Numbered from the stretch's first letter, positions 1-9,056 are shown. The stretch: DNA of 64,000 nucleotides from Vibrio sp. D404a (GCF_030248535.1 NZ_JAHGAJ010000028.1:51797-115796); one strand, 5' to 3'. Notes: generated by a model from the sequence alone, not told the origin. Program-made: numbers and translations.

Positions 1-697
1 TATTGATTTGCGCCGCTTCAATATCGTTCAGAGAGCGGTTTTGCGCCAATGCGTTACGCTCAATGCCTTGAATGATTTCATACAACTCATGCTCTGGGCC
101 ACTTTTCACGTCGGCAATGGCTTTAAGGTGAAGCTGAACTTCTGCAATGATGTTGGTTTTTGGCAAACGAACCAACAGGTTAAGGTCACGGTAACCAGAA
201 TCTGCAGGTGACTTAAACTTGTTTTTTACTTTGACCACATCGGCTTCACGGCTGACAGCTTCATAGACTTCAACCAAGCTCTCTACGTCATTCGCAATGA
301 TGGTTGCACGAGCAAGGTCGGTGATTTTTGTTACGTCACCATTCAGCTCTAACGCAATTTTTTCTTCAGCACGAGCCTGTGATTTTACACCGGCAAATAG
401 CGCTTCAGAGTTAGTTAGTAGTGCTGTACTTTTACAGATGGTTTCTAGCTCAGCTTGAGCTTGGTGAGATTTGCTGTAAAGAACGTCGAAATCGTCATGG
501 GGTTGAGTTGGATTTGAGTCAAACGCTTTGATGCCGTATAGGCCGCTTAGGCTGTGACGGAATACTTTCGAAGACACTTGGTTTTGTGCTGGGGTGCGAG
601 TTGGTTCTGCTGAGTTAGTTGATACAGTTGCTGCGAATGCAGGCGCGCGGCTCAATACAAGAAGCATTAGTGCCGTGGTACGGAGAAATACACTCAT
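1..697 (-). CDS. relV: RelV-type small alarmone synthetase, C-terminus cut by window edge
   Basis: The visible 232 codons contain a RelA/SpoT nucleotidyltransferase-like domain (about residues 85-205) with no HD hydrolase domain before it, so the expected reaction is pyrophosphate transfer from ATP to GDP/GTP to make (p)ppGpp. Motifs seen are DLAR (127-130), the KNKF/GYRDLNL block (158-174) and AEVQLH (185-190). From memory, important residues of V. cholerae RelV are K107, D129, R132 and E188; K105, D127, R130 and E186 here sit at a constant offset of two, which supports the name. The start has a GGAG ribosome site 6 nt upstream. The first 22 residues look like a secretory signal (hydrophobic run ending AFA), which is odd for an enzyme using cytosolic nucleotides. 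It is divergent from tpm. The 3' end lies outside the window. Confidence 0.85.
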   Translation of the reverse strand, partial: MSVFLRTTALMLLVLSRAPAFAATVSTNSAEPTRTPAQNQVSSKVFRHSLSGLYGIKAFDSNPTQPHDDFDVLYSKSHQAQAELETICKSTALLTNSEALFAGVKSQARAEEKIALELNGDVTKITDLARATIIANDVESLVEVYEAVSREADVVKVKNKFKSPADSGYRDLNLLVRLPKTNIIAEVQLHLKAIADVKSGPEHELYEIIQGIERNALAQNRSLNDIEAAQIN

Positions 698-978
698 TCA
701 AACTCCAAAATACGAGGTTACAAAACGGTGAAACTAAAAGGGGTAACCAGTAACGCTAAGAGCAAATTGTTGTTCAAACTGTGGTGTCTCTACATACTAT
801 ATGGGGCCGTTTGAACAGAAGCCAACCTTAACGTTTTCTCTTGTTTTAGTATGTGAACATATAGACAAATTAAAGAAGCGTTAGTTCCACATTTTCAAGA
901 ACTTTGACCTATGCCAAGGTTGCTCTTACCTGTCTATCCTGTACCCTTGCATTATTGACTGAACAACATGAACGAAAG

Positions 979-1632
979 ATGAATAATCCTGAATTTTGGC
1001 ACAATAAATGGGCCGCAAACCAAATCGGTTTCCACTTAGAAGATGTGAACCCACTGCTCGTGAAGTTTTGGCAGCACACTGAGCCTAGCTATGAAAAGAG
1101 CGTGTTTGTCCCGCTTTGTGGCAAGAGTGAAGATCTGGTGTGGTTGGCGTCTAAGCATGAGGAAGTGCAGGGCGTTGAGCTGAGCCAAATCGCAGTCCGT
1201 GCGTTCTTTTCTGAACATTTTTATACGCCGATGGTGACGCAGATTAATGGTCAACATGAGCTATACCAATTTGATGAACTGAGTATCTATACGGGCGATT
1301 ACTTCACTGCGCCAATTCAAGCAGTAGATACCATCTACGATCGCGCTTCGTTGGTGGCGCTGCCAAAAGAGATGCGCGTTCAGTACGTCGAGCGTTTGAA
1401 GCAGCTGTTGAAGCCGGGCGGTAAGATTCTATTAGTCACTCTGGATTATATTCAGGAAGAGATGAGCGGTCCTCCATTTAGCGTACCAAGAGAGGAAGTC
1501 GAGGCGCTGTTCACAGGCTATAAGATCACGCTACTAAACCAAGACATTGCAGATGAAGATCATCCTAAGATCGCCAAGAAAGGTCTATCTCGTTTTAGTG
1601 AAGAGGTTTACCTGATCGAGTGTCAGGGTTAA
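979..1632 (+). CDS. tpm: Thiopurine S-methyltransferase
   Basis: A 217-residue SAM-dependent methyltransferase of the bacterial TPMT family, which methylates thiopurines and, in some bacteria, oxyanions of tellurium or selenium. The N-terminus (MNNPEFW..KW) matches family starts. The SAM-binding region is visible as VPLCGKSEDLVWLA, followed by EVQGVELS and YDRASLVALP, all characteristic of this family. The open frame extends 25 codons upstream to 904, but that extension is unlike the family, so the ATG at 979 (preceded by a weak purine-rich stretch) is chosen; the resulting length is typical. It is divergent from relV across about 280 bp and followed by a terminator shared with convergent purT. 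Confidence 0.9.
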   Translation: MNNPEFWHNKWAANQIGFHLEDVNPLLVKFWQHTEPSYEKSVFVPLCGKSEDLVWLASKHEEVQGVELSQIAVRAFFSEHFYTPMVTQINGQHELYQFDELSIYTGDYFTAPIQAVDTIYDRASLVALPKEMRVQYVERLKQLLKPGGKILLVTLDYIQEEMSGPPFSVPREEVEALFTGYKITLLNQDIADEDHPKIAKKGLSRFSEEVYLIECQG

Positions 1633-1671
1633 AACACGTCGCTGATAGCAAATCGTTGTGGATTTGAAATG

Positions 1672-1700
1672 AAAAGACGGGCACATCAGCCCGTCTTTTT
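1672..1700. terminator. Bidirectional terminator between tpm and purT
   Basis: The inverted repeat AAAAGACGGGC / GCCCGTCTTTTT has a 6-nt loop and T/A tracts on both sides. It can therefore end tpm on the plus strand and purT on the minus strand. Confidence 0.85.
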
Positions 1701-1771
1701 ATTTGTGCTCAGTAAACGTCTTTCTATTTGTGCTCAGAAAACTGAGCTACCGAATAGAATAGGTCTATTGA

Positions 1772-2947
1772 TTAGTAGATCACCTTGATCTTTGAAGCGC
1801 TCTCGACAGCGTCTTCGATTGCAGACTCAATGCTGTTACGACGAGTGAGAGCAACACCTAGGCGACGACGGCCATTGATGTCAGGCTTACCAAACAGTCG
1901 AACCTGTGTTTGAGGTGCGTTCAGAGCGTCTTGTAGTCCTTCAAAGCGAATGTTGGTTGATGTGCCTTGACCAAGTACAACAGCTGAAGCACATGGGCCG
2001 TACTGAGTGATGCTCTTGATTGGCATTCCTGTGAAGGCGCGAACGTGCAGTGCGAATTCAGACGAGTCTTGAGATAGCAGGGTTACAAGGCCTGTATCGT
2101 GTGGACGCGGTGAAACTTCGTTAAAGATAACGTGGTCGCCTTTTACGAATAACTCAACACCGAAGATGCCGTAACCACCCAGTGCGTCAACTACCTTGCC
2201 AGCTGTGTATTGCGCTGCTTTAAGTGCGTTGTCTGACATCACTTGTGGCTGCCATGATTCACGGTAGTCACCGTCTTCTTGGCGATGGCCAATTGGTGCA
2301 CAGAAGTGAACACCGTCAACCGCACGAACGGTAAGTAGGGTGATCTCGTAATCGAAGTCAATAAAGCCTTCAACAATCACACGTCCAGCGCCAGTACGAC
2401 CGCCTTCTTGTGCATAGTCCCACGCCTTTTGAATGTCTTCTTCCGTTTTAATGACACTCTGACCTTTGCCTGAAGAACTCATTACAGGCTTAACCACACA
2501 CGGCGTGCCGACGAACTCAACCGCTGCAGCGAAATCTTCATAAGTATCGGCAAAGCGGTATGGTGATGTCATCAGCTTTAGCTCTTCAGCAGCAAGACGA
2601 CGAATGCCTTCGCGGTTCATTGTTAGCTTAGTTGCGTTTGCGGTTGGAACGACATTTAAGCCTTTCGCTTCTAGTTCAACCAGTTTGCTGGTGGCAATGG
2701 CTTCAATTTCAGGTACTACGTAATCCGGCTTTTCTAGCTCGATAATTGCTTCTAGTGCATCACCATCTAGCATGTCTAAAACATGGCTACGATGAGCGAC
2801 TTGCATGGCAGGGGCATCTGGGTAGCGATCACATGCGATCACTTCTAGACCTAAACGTTGACACTCAATAGCAACTTCTTTGCCTAGCTCACCAGAGCCT
2901 AATAGAAGTACACGAGTAGCATTGTCACGAGTGGCGGTACCAAACAT
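1772..2947 (-). CDS. purT: Formate-dependent phosphoribosylglycinamide formyltransferase
   Basis: PurT (391 aa, the usual length) makes formyl-GAR from GAR, formate and ATP in purine synthesis, an alternative to folate-dependent PurN. It is an ATP-grasp enzyme. The N-terminal pre-ATP-grasp domain carries LLLGSGELGKE (about 14-24), the ATP-binding region has KPVMSSSGKGQS (about 153-164), and the metal-binding part includes FNEVSPRPHDTGLVT. The start is supported by an AAGGA ribosome site. A 15/16 match to the PurR operator lies 68 bp upstream of the start, so purine repression is likely. The gene ends convergently with tpm. Confidence 0.97.
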   Translation of the reverse strand: MFGTATRDNATRVLLLGSGELGKEVAIECQRLGLEVIACDRYPDAPAMQVAHRSHVLDMLDGDALEAIIELEKPDYVVPEIEAIATSKLVELEAKGLNVVPTANATKLTMNREGIRRLAAEELKLMTSPYRFADTYEDFAAAVEFVGTPCVVKPVMSSSGKGQSVIKTEEDIQKAWDYAQEGGRTGAGRVIVEGFIDFDYEITLLTVRAVDGVHFCAPIGHRQEDGDYRESWQPQVMSDNALKAAQYTAGKVVDALGGYGIFGVELFVKGDHVIFNEVSPRPHDTGLVTLLSQDSSEFALHVRAFTGMPIKSITQYGPCASAVVLGQGTSTNIRFEGLQDALNAPQTQVRLFGKPDINGRRRLGVALTRRNSIESAIEDAVESASKIKVIY

Positions 2948-3014
2948 AGTTATTCCTTCCGATCTTTTGAACGAGTAATTGAGAACGGGGTGATCATACT
3001 TATTCCAACCTTAA

Positions 3015-3030
3015 AAGCAAACGTTTGCGT
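3015..3030. promoter_or_regulatory. PurR operator upstream of purT
   Basis: AAGCAAACGTTTGCGT differs at one position from the enterobacterial PurR consensus ACGCAAACGTTTGCGT. It is a near-perfect palindrome in the purT promoter region, consistent with hypoxanthine/guanine-dependent repression by PurR. The site is seen directly; its use is inferred from the known PurR regulon. Confidence 0.88.
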
Positions 3031-3054
3031 GATGATTTTAGTGAATTTTAAGCA

Positions 3055-3087
3055 TAAAAAAAGCAGCCCGTTGAAAGAGGGCTGCTT
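3055..3087 (-). terminator. Rho-independent terminator of cdd
   Basis: A 9-bp perfect stem AAGCAGCCC/GGGCTGCTT with a 9-nt loop is followed on the minus strand by a T tract. It lies just after the cdd stop codon and before the purT promoter. Confidence 0.85.
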
Positions 3088-3115
3088 ATGTGAATTGCAT
3101 GTTAATCAGATGCGA

Positions 3116-4003
3116 TTAGATTGCTAAGTAAGTAACCGGAATATCTGGATTAATCGCTTCTAGCGTTGATTGCGTGTCAGCTAGGTGGCTGATGTTACCT
3201 TCTGCGTTTTCTACGAGTGCGGCACTTTCGATTTGATCGAATTCAAAGCCGGCTAGCATTACCTGAATCATTGCAACTTGTAGTGGCGGTAGACTTGGGT
3301 TGAACGCTGCGTTCTCGGCGTAAGCACCCGTGAAGATCTCACCATTAGCAAGCTGCAGAGAAACACCACTTAGGTTCTTGGTGTACGGCGCATGGCTGCG
3401 GTTCATCGACTCTAGTGCTTTAACAACGATAGGGTTTGTCTCTTCCGTTGTGTATTTGTGGTCAAGCTCAGTCATTAGGCCTTCAGTAATGCCTAAATCA
3501 GAAGGGCCGAATGAGTCTGGAAGGTAGTCTTGCAGAGATTTCTCTTCACGCTCCGGCAGTTGAATCTTAAGCTCTTTTGCTGTGGTCAGTTCGTTCATAA
3601 ACTGACGGCAGTGGCCACAAGGGCTGTAGTTGATGGTGATATCAGAAAGTCCTTTTTCGCCCTTCATCCAAGCGTGGCTGATTGCAGCTTGTTCAGCGTG
3701 AACGGTTTGTCCAAGCTGTGCGCCTGCAATTTCCATGTTGGCGCCGAAGTAAATGTGACCAGAAAGGCCGCGCACCACTGCACCTACGTAGAAATCAGAA
3801 AGCGGGGCATACGAAAATGCCGCTGCAATTGGCAGTAAAGCTAGGCGAACTTCTTTATCAGAAAGACCGCTTGCATCCAGCAAGCTTTGAAACTGCTCTT
3901 TAGAAATAGTGGCGTCAAAGTTGTCTGCTAATACGATGTCACTTAGAAGTGCTTTCAATGAAGCTGGAGCACTTTCCAGCGCCAGGGTAATACGACTGTT
4001 CAT
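3116..4003 (-). CDS. cdd: Cytidine deaminase
   Basis: Cdd (295 aa) deaminates cytidine and deoxycytidine to uridine and deoxyuridine in pyrimidine salvage. It has the long, duplicated-domain form found in E. coli. The zinc site is intact: H102 and catalytic E104 in TVHAEQAAI, and C129 and C132 in SPCGHC, at the same numbers as the E. coli enzyme. The C-terminal half is the catalytically inactive repeat domain. The upstream region carries CRP-like sites around a palindrome. An lrgA-lrgB pair lies upstream on the same strand, as yohJ-yohK-cdd do in E. coli, but a terminator separates them here. Confidence 0.97.
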   Translation of the reverse strand: MNSRITLALESAPASLKALLSDIVLADNFDATISKEQFQSLLDASGLSDKEVRLALLPIAAAFSYAPLSDFYVGAVVRGLSGHIYFGANMEIAGAQLGQTVHAEQAAISHAWMKGEKGLSDITINYSPCGHCRQFMNELTTAKELKIQLPEREEKSLQDYLPDSFGPSDLGITEGLMTELDHKYTTEETNPIVVKALESMNRSHAPYTKNLSGVSLQLANGEIFTGAYAENAAFNPSLPPLQVAMIQVMLAGFEFDQIESAALVENAEGNISHLADTQSTLEAINPDIPVTYLAI

Positions 4004-4058
4004 GTTGAATCCTTAATTGACCTTAGGCTTTAAGTTTATGCAATACTCAGGAATTTTC

Positions 4059-4165
4059 TGTGATCAATGTCACCATTGAGTGTTGGTTGTTACATTGTGT
4101 TGCACAATTAGAGTGAGGTCACAAATGAAATCGTTTGCAGCCTGCAAAGTGTAATTGATGTCACA
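4059..4165 (-). promoter_or_regulatory. cdd control region: CRP-like sites flanking a palindrome (possible CytR site)
   Basis: Two good CRP-type sites are visible: TGTGATCAATGTCACC (4059-4074) and TGTAATTGATGTCACA (4150-4165). A weaker site ends in GTCACA at 4108-4123. Between the last two sits the palindrome TTTGCA-GCC-TGCAAA (4134-4148). In E. coli, cdd and deo promoters have CytR bound between CRP dimers, and this layout resembles that. The site nearest the gene is centred 63 nt from the start codon. Assignment to CRP and CytR is inferred from sequence alone. Confidence 0.65.
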
Positions 4166-4208
4166 AATTGTCGGGTGCATCACATTGCATTAGTAAATAG
4201 TTTAGTGG

Positions 4209-4252
4209 AAAAAAAGAGCGCATTTCCCAAAGATTTGTTGGAAAAGCGCTCT
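4209..4252 (-). terminator. Terminator after the lrgA-lrgB operon
   Basis: On the minus strand, AGAGCGC..TTTCC pairs with GGAAA.GCGCTCT around a loop of about 12 nt and is followed by a T tract. It separates lrgB from the cdd promoter. Confidence 0.8.
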
Positions 4253-4363
4253 GATTTCGTTTGAAAAACAGTGGTGACAATTAACATTGCCAGTGGTGGC
4301 TCACTATTTCGATCTTGTGGTTCATGAATACGACCTTGTTGAGCATTAGCTTGCAATAGCAGA

Positions 4364-5041
4364 TCAAGAGTACAGCCACAGCACCAAAGAGAATACCGAT
4401 GGTGCGAGTATTGAGGTGATAACCCCGCATAAAACCAATGCTAGTGAGCTAAATGCTGCATCTCGAGGATCTTTCTCGGCGCTGGTTGCTGTGCCAAGGG
4501 CATGAGATACCGTACCCATCGTCAGTCCGCGAGCTATCGGGCTCTTAATCCCTATCAGGTTGTAAATAGGGTAAGCGAATATCGCACCGAACAGACCAAC
4601 GAGGAGAACCAGTATCGCCGCGATAGCCGCTTCACCACCTAAATGGCTCGATACTTCCATTGCGATTGGTGTAGTGACTGATTTACCCAGCAAGCTCGCG
4701 ATTAGACTTAAATCGGAATGGAAAGCCGCGGCAATAAAAGCAGCGCTTAGCATCGACATAATACTACCAACCGCGCAGGCGAGAGTGATGATACGCCAGT
4801 TTGCGCGGATCTGTGGCAGTTGCTCATAGAGAGGGTACGCTAAGGCAACAACGGCCGGCTGCAGCATGTAGGTAATCCAAGTGTTGTCTGCGTAGTACTC
4901 TTCAAACGGCACACGCCAGTAAGTCAGTATCGGAATAATAATGGCGAGACTGATCAACAGAGGGTTACACAGAGGCGAATTCACCTTTTGGCTAATCCAA
5001 CGGGCAAATAGAAATACAACAATGGTCAACAGAATCCACAT
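4364..5041 (-). CDS. LrgB/CidB family membrane protein (YohK-like)
   Basis: A 225-residue hydrophobic protein with about seven membrane segments. The GxxGxxFAYPIYNLIGI and MGTVSHALGTATSAEKDP motifs typify the LrgB/CidB/YohK family. In Gram-positive bacteria LrgAB/CidAB influence murein hydrolase activity and programmed lysis; other members, including plant PLGG1, carry glycolate, so the true role here is uncertain. The start lies 1 nt after the lrgA-like stop codon, so the two are translationally coupled. Placement next to cdd matches E. coli yohJK-cdd. Confidence 0.9.
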   Translation of the reverse strand: MWILLTIVVFLFARWISQKVNSPLCNPLLISLAIIIPILTYWRVPFEEYYADNTWITYMLQPAVVALAYPLYEQLPQIRANWRIITLACAVGSIMSMLSAAFIAAAFHSDLSLIASLLGKSVTTPIAMEVSSHLGGEAAIAAILVLLVGLFGAIFAYPIYNLIGIKSPIARGLTMGTVSHALGTATSAEKDPRDAAFSSLALVLCGVITSILAPSVFSLVLWLYS

Positions 5042-5042
5042 G

Positions 5043-5414
5043 TTATTTACCCTTCATAATAATTCGGTCTAAGAACCAAGAGAGCGACACCAGAACGATA
5101 AGCGTGCCGCCAATTGCGCTGGCTAAAATAGGCAGGGCGTTGGCAACTAACATGTCGAAATGCTCCATGAGCCCAACACTGATGGGTACAAACAGAAGGA
5201 TCATGAAACGGATGATCAAGCTCGCACCGGGTTGTACCCAGTGAGGTGGGATGATTCCGATCACCATCGCAAAGAAAAGCAGCAGCATGCCAAAAATACT
5301 TCCGGGAATCGAAGTATCAAGAAGGCTCTGAATGGCATTACCTGCTGTCAGTGAGCCGATGATCAAGGTAAACGAGATCATCAGGTACACGAGTTGGATC
5401 AGTCTCTCTTTCAA
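5043..5414 (-). CDS. LrgA/CidA family holin-like membrane protein (YohJ-like)
   Basis: A 123-residue protein with four predicted membrane helices. The SIPGSIFGMLLLF and FVPISVGLMEHFD motifs are diagnostic of the CidA/LrgA (holin-like) family, which partners LrgB. The frame opens with TTG at 5414 without a clear ribosome site; an internal ATG at 5381 would remove 11 residues and part of the first helix, so the TTG start seems better. It lies 46 bp downstream of sbcB on the same strand and may be co-transcribed with it. Confidence 0.88.
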   Translation of the reverse strand: MKERLIQLVYLMISFTLIIGSLTAGNAIQSLLDTSIPGSIFGMLLLFFAMVIGIIPPHWVQPGASLIIRFMILLFVPISVGLMEHFDMLVANALPILASAIGGTLIVLVSLSWFLDRIIMKGK

Positions 5415-5460
5415 AAGGGGTCTCTGCTGTTAGGTTAAGTTATTGAGTGAAGTCGATGGG

Positions 5461-6885
5461 TTAGCTGGCTAACTTCTCTACGTATTGATAAACGGCTTTG
5501 AGTATTGCCATCTTCTTCTCATCGTTTTCATGCTCATGAGCTAGATTCTCAAGGTTGAGCATGTAGTCTTCAAGTCGACTTTCGTAAAACTCTCGACAAT
5601 GGTTCGCCCATTTTTGCTGTTCTGACTCGTCAAGCGTCCAAGGGAAGTGGCGCGCTTTGTATCTAAATAGCAAAGGTTCAATACGCTCGTCGGCAAAACT
5701 GATATCAAGGGCGGCTAAGTTGTTAGGTTCAGTTTGGCGAATGATGTCCATTGCAGCTTTGTCAGAAGGCGAGAAGAAGCCATCATAAAGCTGAGTATCG
5801 ACGTCGTTGTCTTTCTCATACTCACGCTCAACCGAATACAGGCCAATGAGCTTTTTACGGATTTCTGGATGCTCACGCAGCAGTGCTAAGTTGGCTAAGC
5901 ATTGTTGACGGTCAATACCAATCGTCTCTGCGTTTTCTGCAGTCAGCGTTTTGGCTGGCGCAAGAATTGGGCACTTGTTGAGTTGCACTAACTTGATTGG
6001 TACTGGTAGCTCATCAGGGCCGAGCTCACTGTGTTTGGTGTAAAGTCTTTCACGCAACGCGTCTGTGTCCAATTCAAGCAGTGGCGTTGGATCTTTTGCT
6101 AGGTCGACAACGATAACCGCGTTTTGGTTAGTCGGGTGCCAAGCCATAGGTACAATCCAGCTAGTGTAGTTGCACTCTTTACCCAGCATGCCAGAAACGT
6201 GCATCAGTGGGGTCATGTTTACAATGTCGACAAGCTCGTTCAGCTTACGTTTGTGGCGCATGTTGTATAGGTAGTCGAACATTTTCGGTTGAGCAGCTTT
6301 GATCTTTTTCGCCAGCTCAATGGTCGCAATCACGTCGGCCATCGCATCGTGCGCGTTTTCGTGTTCAATACCGTTAGCCACAGACAGGTGTTCTAGCTTA
6401 AAGCTTGGGAAACCTTCTTCGTTTTCTGGCCATACAATGCCATCAGGGCGCAGAGCATGAACCGCGCGCATCACGTCTAATAGGTCCCAACGCGAGTTGC
6501 CGTTTTGCCAGCTCCACGCATATGGGTCGATGAAGTTACGGTAACAGGTGTAGCGTGTTACTTCGTCATCGAATCGAATACTGTTGTAACCCAAACTTGT
6601 GGTGTTCGGCTTAGCAAGCTCCGCGTGAATCTTGGCAATGAATTCAGGTTCCGGTAAACCTTGCGACATCGCTTTCTGTGGTGTGATTCGAGTGATCAAT
6701 GCAGCTTCAGGTGCAGGAAGGTAATCAGCAGGTGGTTGGCAATAGATGACCAGCGGCTCACCAATGATATTGAAATCTTGGTCGGTGCGAACACCTGCAA
6801 ATTGGCTTGGTCTATCTTTAGCTGGGCTCGTACCCCAAGTTTCGTAGTCGAAGAAGAAGTAGGTCGGCTGATTATCTGAGCTCAT
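5461..6885 (-). CDS. sbcB: Exodeoxyribonuclease I
   Basis: ExoI (474 aa, full length) degrades single-stranded DNA 3' to 5' and takes part in recombination and mismatch repair. The DEDDh nuclease domain is intact: D13 and E15 in FDYETWG, D106 in IRFDDE, and H179 and D184 in AHDAMADV, each two less than the E. coli numbering. The SH3-like and helical C-terminal domains follow. About 200 bp upstream hold no gene. The lrgAB-like pair follows on the same strand after 46 bp. Confidence 0.97.
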   Translation of the reverse strand: MSSDNQPTYFFFDYETWGTSPAKDRPSQFAGVRTDQDFNIIGEPLVIYCQPPADYLPAPEAALITRITPQKAMSQGLPEPEFIAKIHAELAKPNTTSLGYNSIRFDDEVTRYTCYRNFIDPYAWSWQNGNSRWDLLDVMRAVHALRPDGIVWPENEEGFPSFKLEHLSVANGIEHENAHDAMADVIATIELAKKIKAAQPKMFDYLYNMRHKRKLNELVDIVNMTPLMHVSGMLGKECNYTSWIVPMAWHPTNQNAVIVVDLAKDPTPLLELDTDALRERLYTKHSELGPDELPVPIKLVQLNKCPILAPAKTLTAENAETIGIDRQQCLANLALLREHPEIRKKLIGLYSVEREYEKDNDVDTQLYDGFFSPSDKAAMDIIRQTEPNNLAALDISFADERIEPLLFRYKARHFPWTLDESEQQKWANHCREFYESRLEDYMLNLENLAHEHENDEKKMAILKAVYQYVEKLAS

Positions 6886-7083
6886 TGAATATCCTGACAG
6901 TAGATAGGGTCTACCGTGACTGAAGGTGACTTTTCCTCAGTATCTGACAGGAGGCGGTGGGCGTGCAAGCCGCATTGGAAATAAATTTCATGAAATTGGT
7001 GCATTACTATTCAATTGAGCAAAATGCCACGGCTTGAATACGCTAAACACCCTAATCCCAGTGTGGTCGGGCTGTGATTCGGG

Positions 7084-7932
7084 TTAATCAGATGGTGGCG
7101 AGAACATCATTTTGAGTTTCTGCTGCCAGCTATAATGGCTATTTTGGAGATCATGGAAAATCAGTTTCCACTCTTGAAAGGTGACGGTAATTGGATTGTC
7201 GCTGTTGACGGGCTTGGTGGTACCGTAGCGAACGGTTTCCACTTCTGGTTCAAAAGTACCAAACAGTTTGTCCCAAATGATCAGCACCCCAGCGTAGTTT
7301 TTGTCTATGTATTGGGGGTTGCTACCATGATGAACACGGTGGTGTGAAGGGGTATTGAATATCCACTCTAAAGGTCCAAGCGTGCGTATCCATTGTGTGT
7401 GAACAAAGAACTGCAAACCTAGGTTGAGCAAAACAACAAATACGACCCATTTCGGTTCAAATCCGATGATCACCAGCGGCAGCCAGAACACCCACATGCC
7501 CGATATTGGGTACATTAGGCTTTGGCGAAATGCGGTGCTAAAGTTCATCCGTTCGGAGCTATGGTGGGCAACATGTGAAGCCCACATCCAACGCGTTCTG
7601 TGGCTCGCTCGATGAAACCAGTAATAACAGAAGTCTTGAAGCACCATCAAAGCAACAAATGCCATTAACCCCATCTCAATGTCCATGAGTCGCCAACCAA
7701 AGAGCCACAGATACAGGTGCGTTACTAGTAACCCTGTAACCAAATCGGAGAGTTGATGCATTCCAGCCAGTGTGAAATTACACGCGACTTCTGAAAGGGT
7801 ATAACGAGCATTTTCTGGTAAGTGCCCTTGCTTTTGTCCAACAAAATATTCAGTCAACATACACACGATAAAAAGTGGCGCTAATACCACGAGTAACCAT
7901 TCTGGGTTGTTGATTAGCGATTCTATATTCAT
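7084..7932 (-). CDS. Membrane fatty acid hydroxylase / sterol desaturase family protein
   Basis: A 282-residue integral membrane protein with at least four hydrophobic segments and the histidine clusters of the di-iron fatty acid hydroxylase superfamily: HRASH (107-111), HVAHH (120-124), H178 and HRVHH (198-202). Such enzymes hydroxylate or desaturate lipids using oxygen. Substrate is unknown, and bacteria of this group rarely make sterols, so a fatty acid, ether lipid or similar substrate is more likely. It follows the DUF2804 gene by 86 bp on the same strand, and both lie opposite an AraC-type regulator, suggesting one lipid-related unit. Confidence 0.85.
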   Translation of the reverse strand: MNIESLINNPEWLLVVLAPLFIVCMLTEYFVGQKQGHLPENARYTLSEVACNFTLAGMHQLSDLVTGLLVTHLYLWLFGWRLMDIEMGLMAFVALMVLQDFCYYWFHRASHRTRWMWASHVAHHSSERMNFSTAFRQSLMYPISGMWVFWLPLVIIGFEPKWVVFVVLLNLGLQFFVHTQWIRTLGPLEWIFNTPSHHRVHHGSNPQYIDKNYAGVLIIWDKLFGTFEPEVETVRYGTTKPVNSDNPITVTFQEWKLIFHDLQNSHYSWQQKLKMMFSPPSD

Positions 7933-8018
7933 CGGTTGCCTCAGCGTCTATTAATAACAGATTCAGTGTGTCTTCGTAACGGGGTTAGTGTGATGCGCAT
8001 TTGCAGGTTTACGTTGGT

Positions 8019-9056
8019 TTACCAGCGAGCGAAGTGATCTTCGGTTAATCCAAGTACCTGAACGAGGTAGTGTACGACCCCGTCATTGTCCTTTATTGAG
8101 CCAGAAAAATAGCCAATGAACTGACGGAAATTACTTTTCAGCAAGATGAAGTTGAGCTTCTCGCTACGGTTATTGATTGGTGTGAAGGTGAGATCGATTC
8201 GCCGGTCTTCTGAATGGATCTGCCATGGTTGACTAATGTTGTCTCGATCAAACTCAAAATAGACCGCAGGCAGTGGGTGCTTTGTACCTTGAACCCACAA
8301 CGCGTTTTCACAAGTCCCGGTTTCATTGACTCCAGCGGCTAAATTGAGCCCTAAAGGGTAGAGCGTAGCTTGTTGGTCTATGAGGTGAGTATTGATACTG
8401 GCCCAGCGCCAACTGGTTTCCCGACGCATGTAACCTGCGGAAAAGTCGTAACCGCCTAGAGCGTGAGTTAGGTCAACCTCACCACCGTTGATAGTCAGAT
8501 CGCCACTAACTGAGAGGGCGTTATGCTTTTGCGTGTAAGTCCAACCGGAGTAGCCAGTCTGTGTTGTCATTGAAAGAGGTTGGCTCTCATCGCGGCTTGT
8601 CAGGTGCAACTTTGCTTTAACCTGTTCGGTATCAATATCCACTTGCCATTCACCTTTGTTGATAGTGAACTGAATTTGGCGGTTGGCAATGTGAGTCTGA
8701 CCTTGATAAGGGGAGCGGGTGGTTAACTTGCCGACAGAGAGAGGTCGAAGCCATGATTGCTCTTCGAATGAGTCATCGCTGATGTTGTAGACATAACAAA
8801 AGGCAGATCCAAGATAACGAATGTCAGCGATCGCTATGCCTACCACATAGTTGGCTGTGACTAAACTAACAAACTGAAACTGCTTGTAGTGAAAGTGTCG
8901 TTGCCACGGGTTGGCAGGGTTATCCATAGAGGTACGATAATCGAACCGTTCAATGTTGAGCTCACGAGGTATCGTATCAAACTGACCAAAGACCGGTTTT
9001 CCGTTGGCATCAATGATACTTAGGGGAGCTTGTCGATTAAGTACAGGTTTGTTCAT
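8019..9056 (-). CDS. DUF2804 family protein
   Basis: A 345-residue soluble protein that I recognise as DUF2804 from its overall pattern: a conserved N-terminal region, many aromatic beta-strand segments such as GYSGWTYTQK, HALGGYDFSAGYMRRETSWRWA and NFRQFIGYFSG, and the typical length. No catalytic motif is evident and the function is unknown. The fold looks like a large beta-sandwich or lipocalin-like barrel, which would suit binding a hydrophobic ligand; this is a guess. It is first in the minus-strand pair with the hydroxylase gene and divergent from the AraC regulator 160 bp away. Confidence 0.8.
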   Translation of the reverse strand: MNKPVLNRQAPLSIIDANGKPVFGQFDTIPRELNIERFDYRTSMDNPANPWQRHFHYKQFQFVSLVTANYVVGIAIADIRYLGSAFCYVYNISDDSFEEQSWLRPLSVGKLTTRSPYQGQTHIANRQIQFTINKGEWQVDIDTEQVKAKLHLTSRDESQPLSMTTQTGYSGWTYTQKHNALSVSGDLTINGGEVDLTHALGGYDFSAGYMRRETSWRWASINTHLIDQQATLYPLGLNLAAGVNETGTCENALWVQGTKHPLPAVYFEFDRDNISQPWQIHSEDRRIDLTFTPINNRSEKLNFILLKSNFRQFIGYFSGSIKDNDGVVHYLVQVLGLTEDHFARW

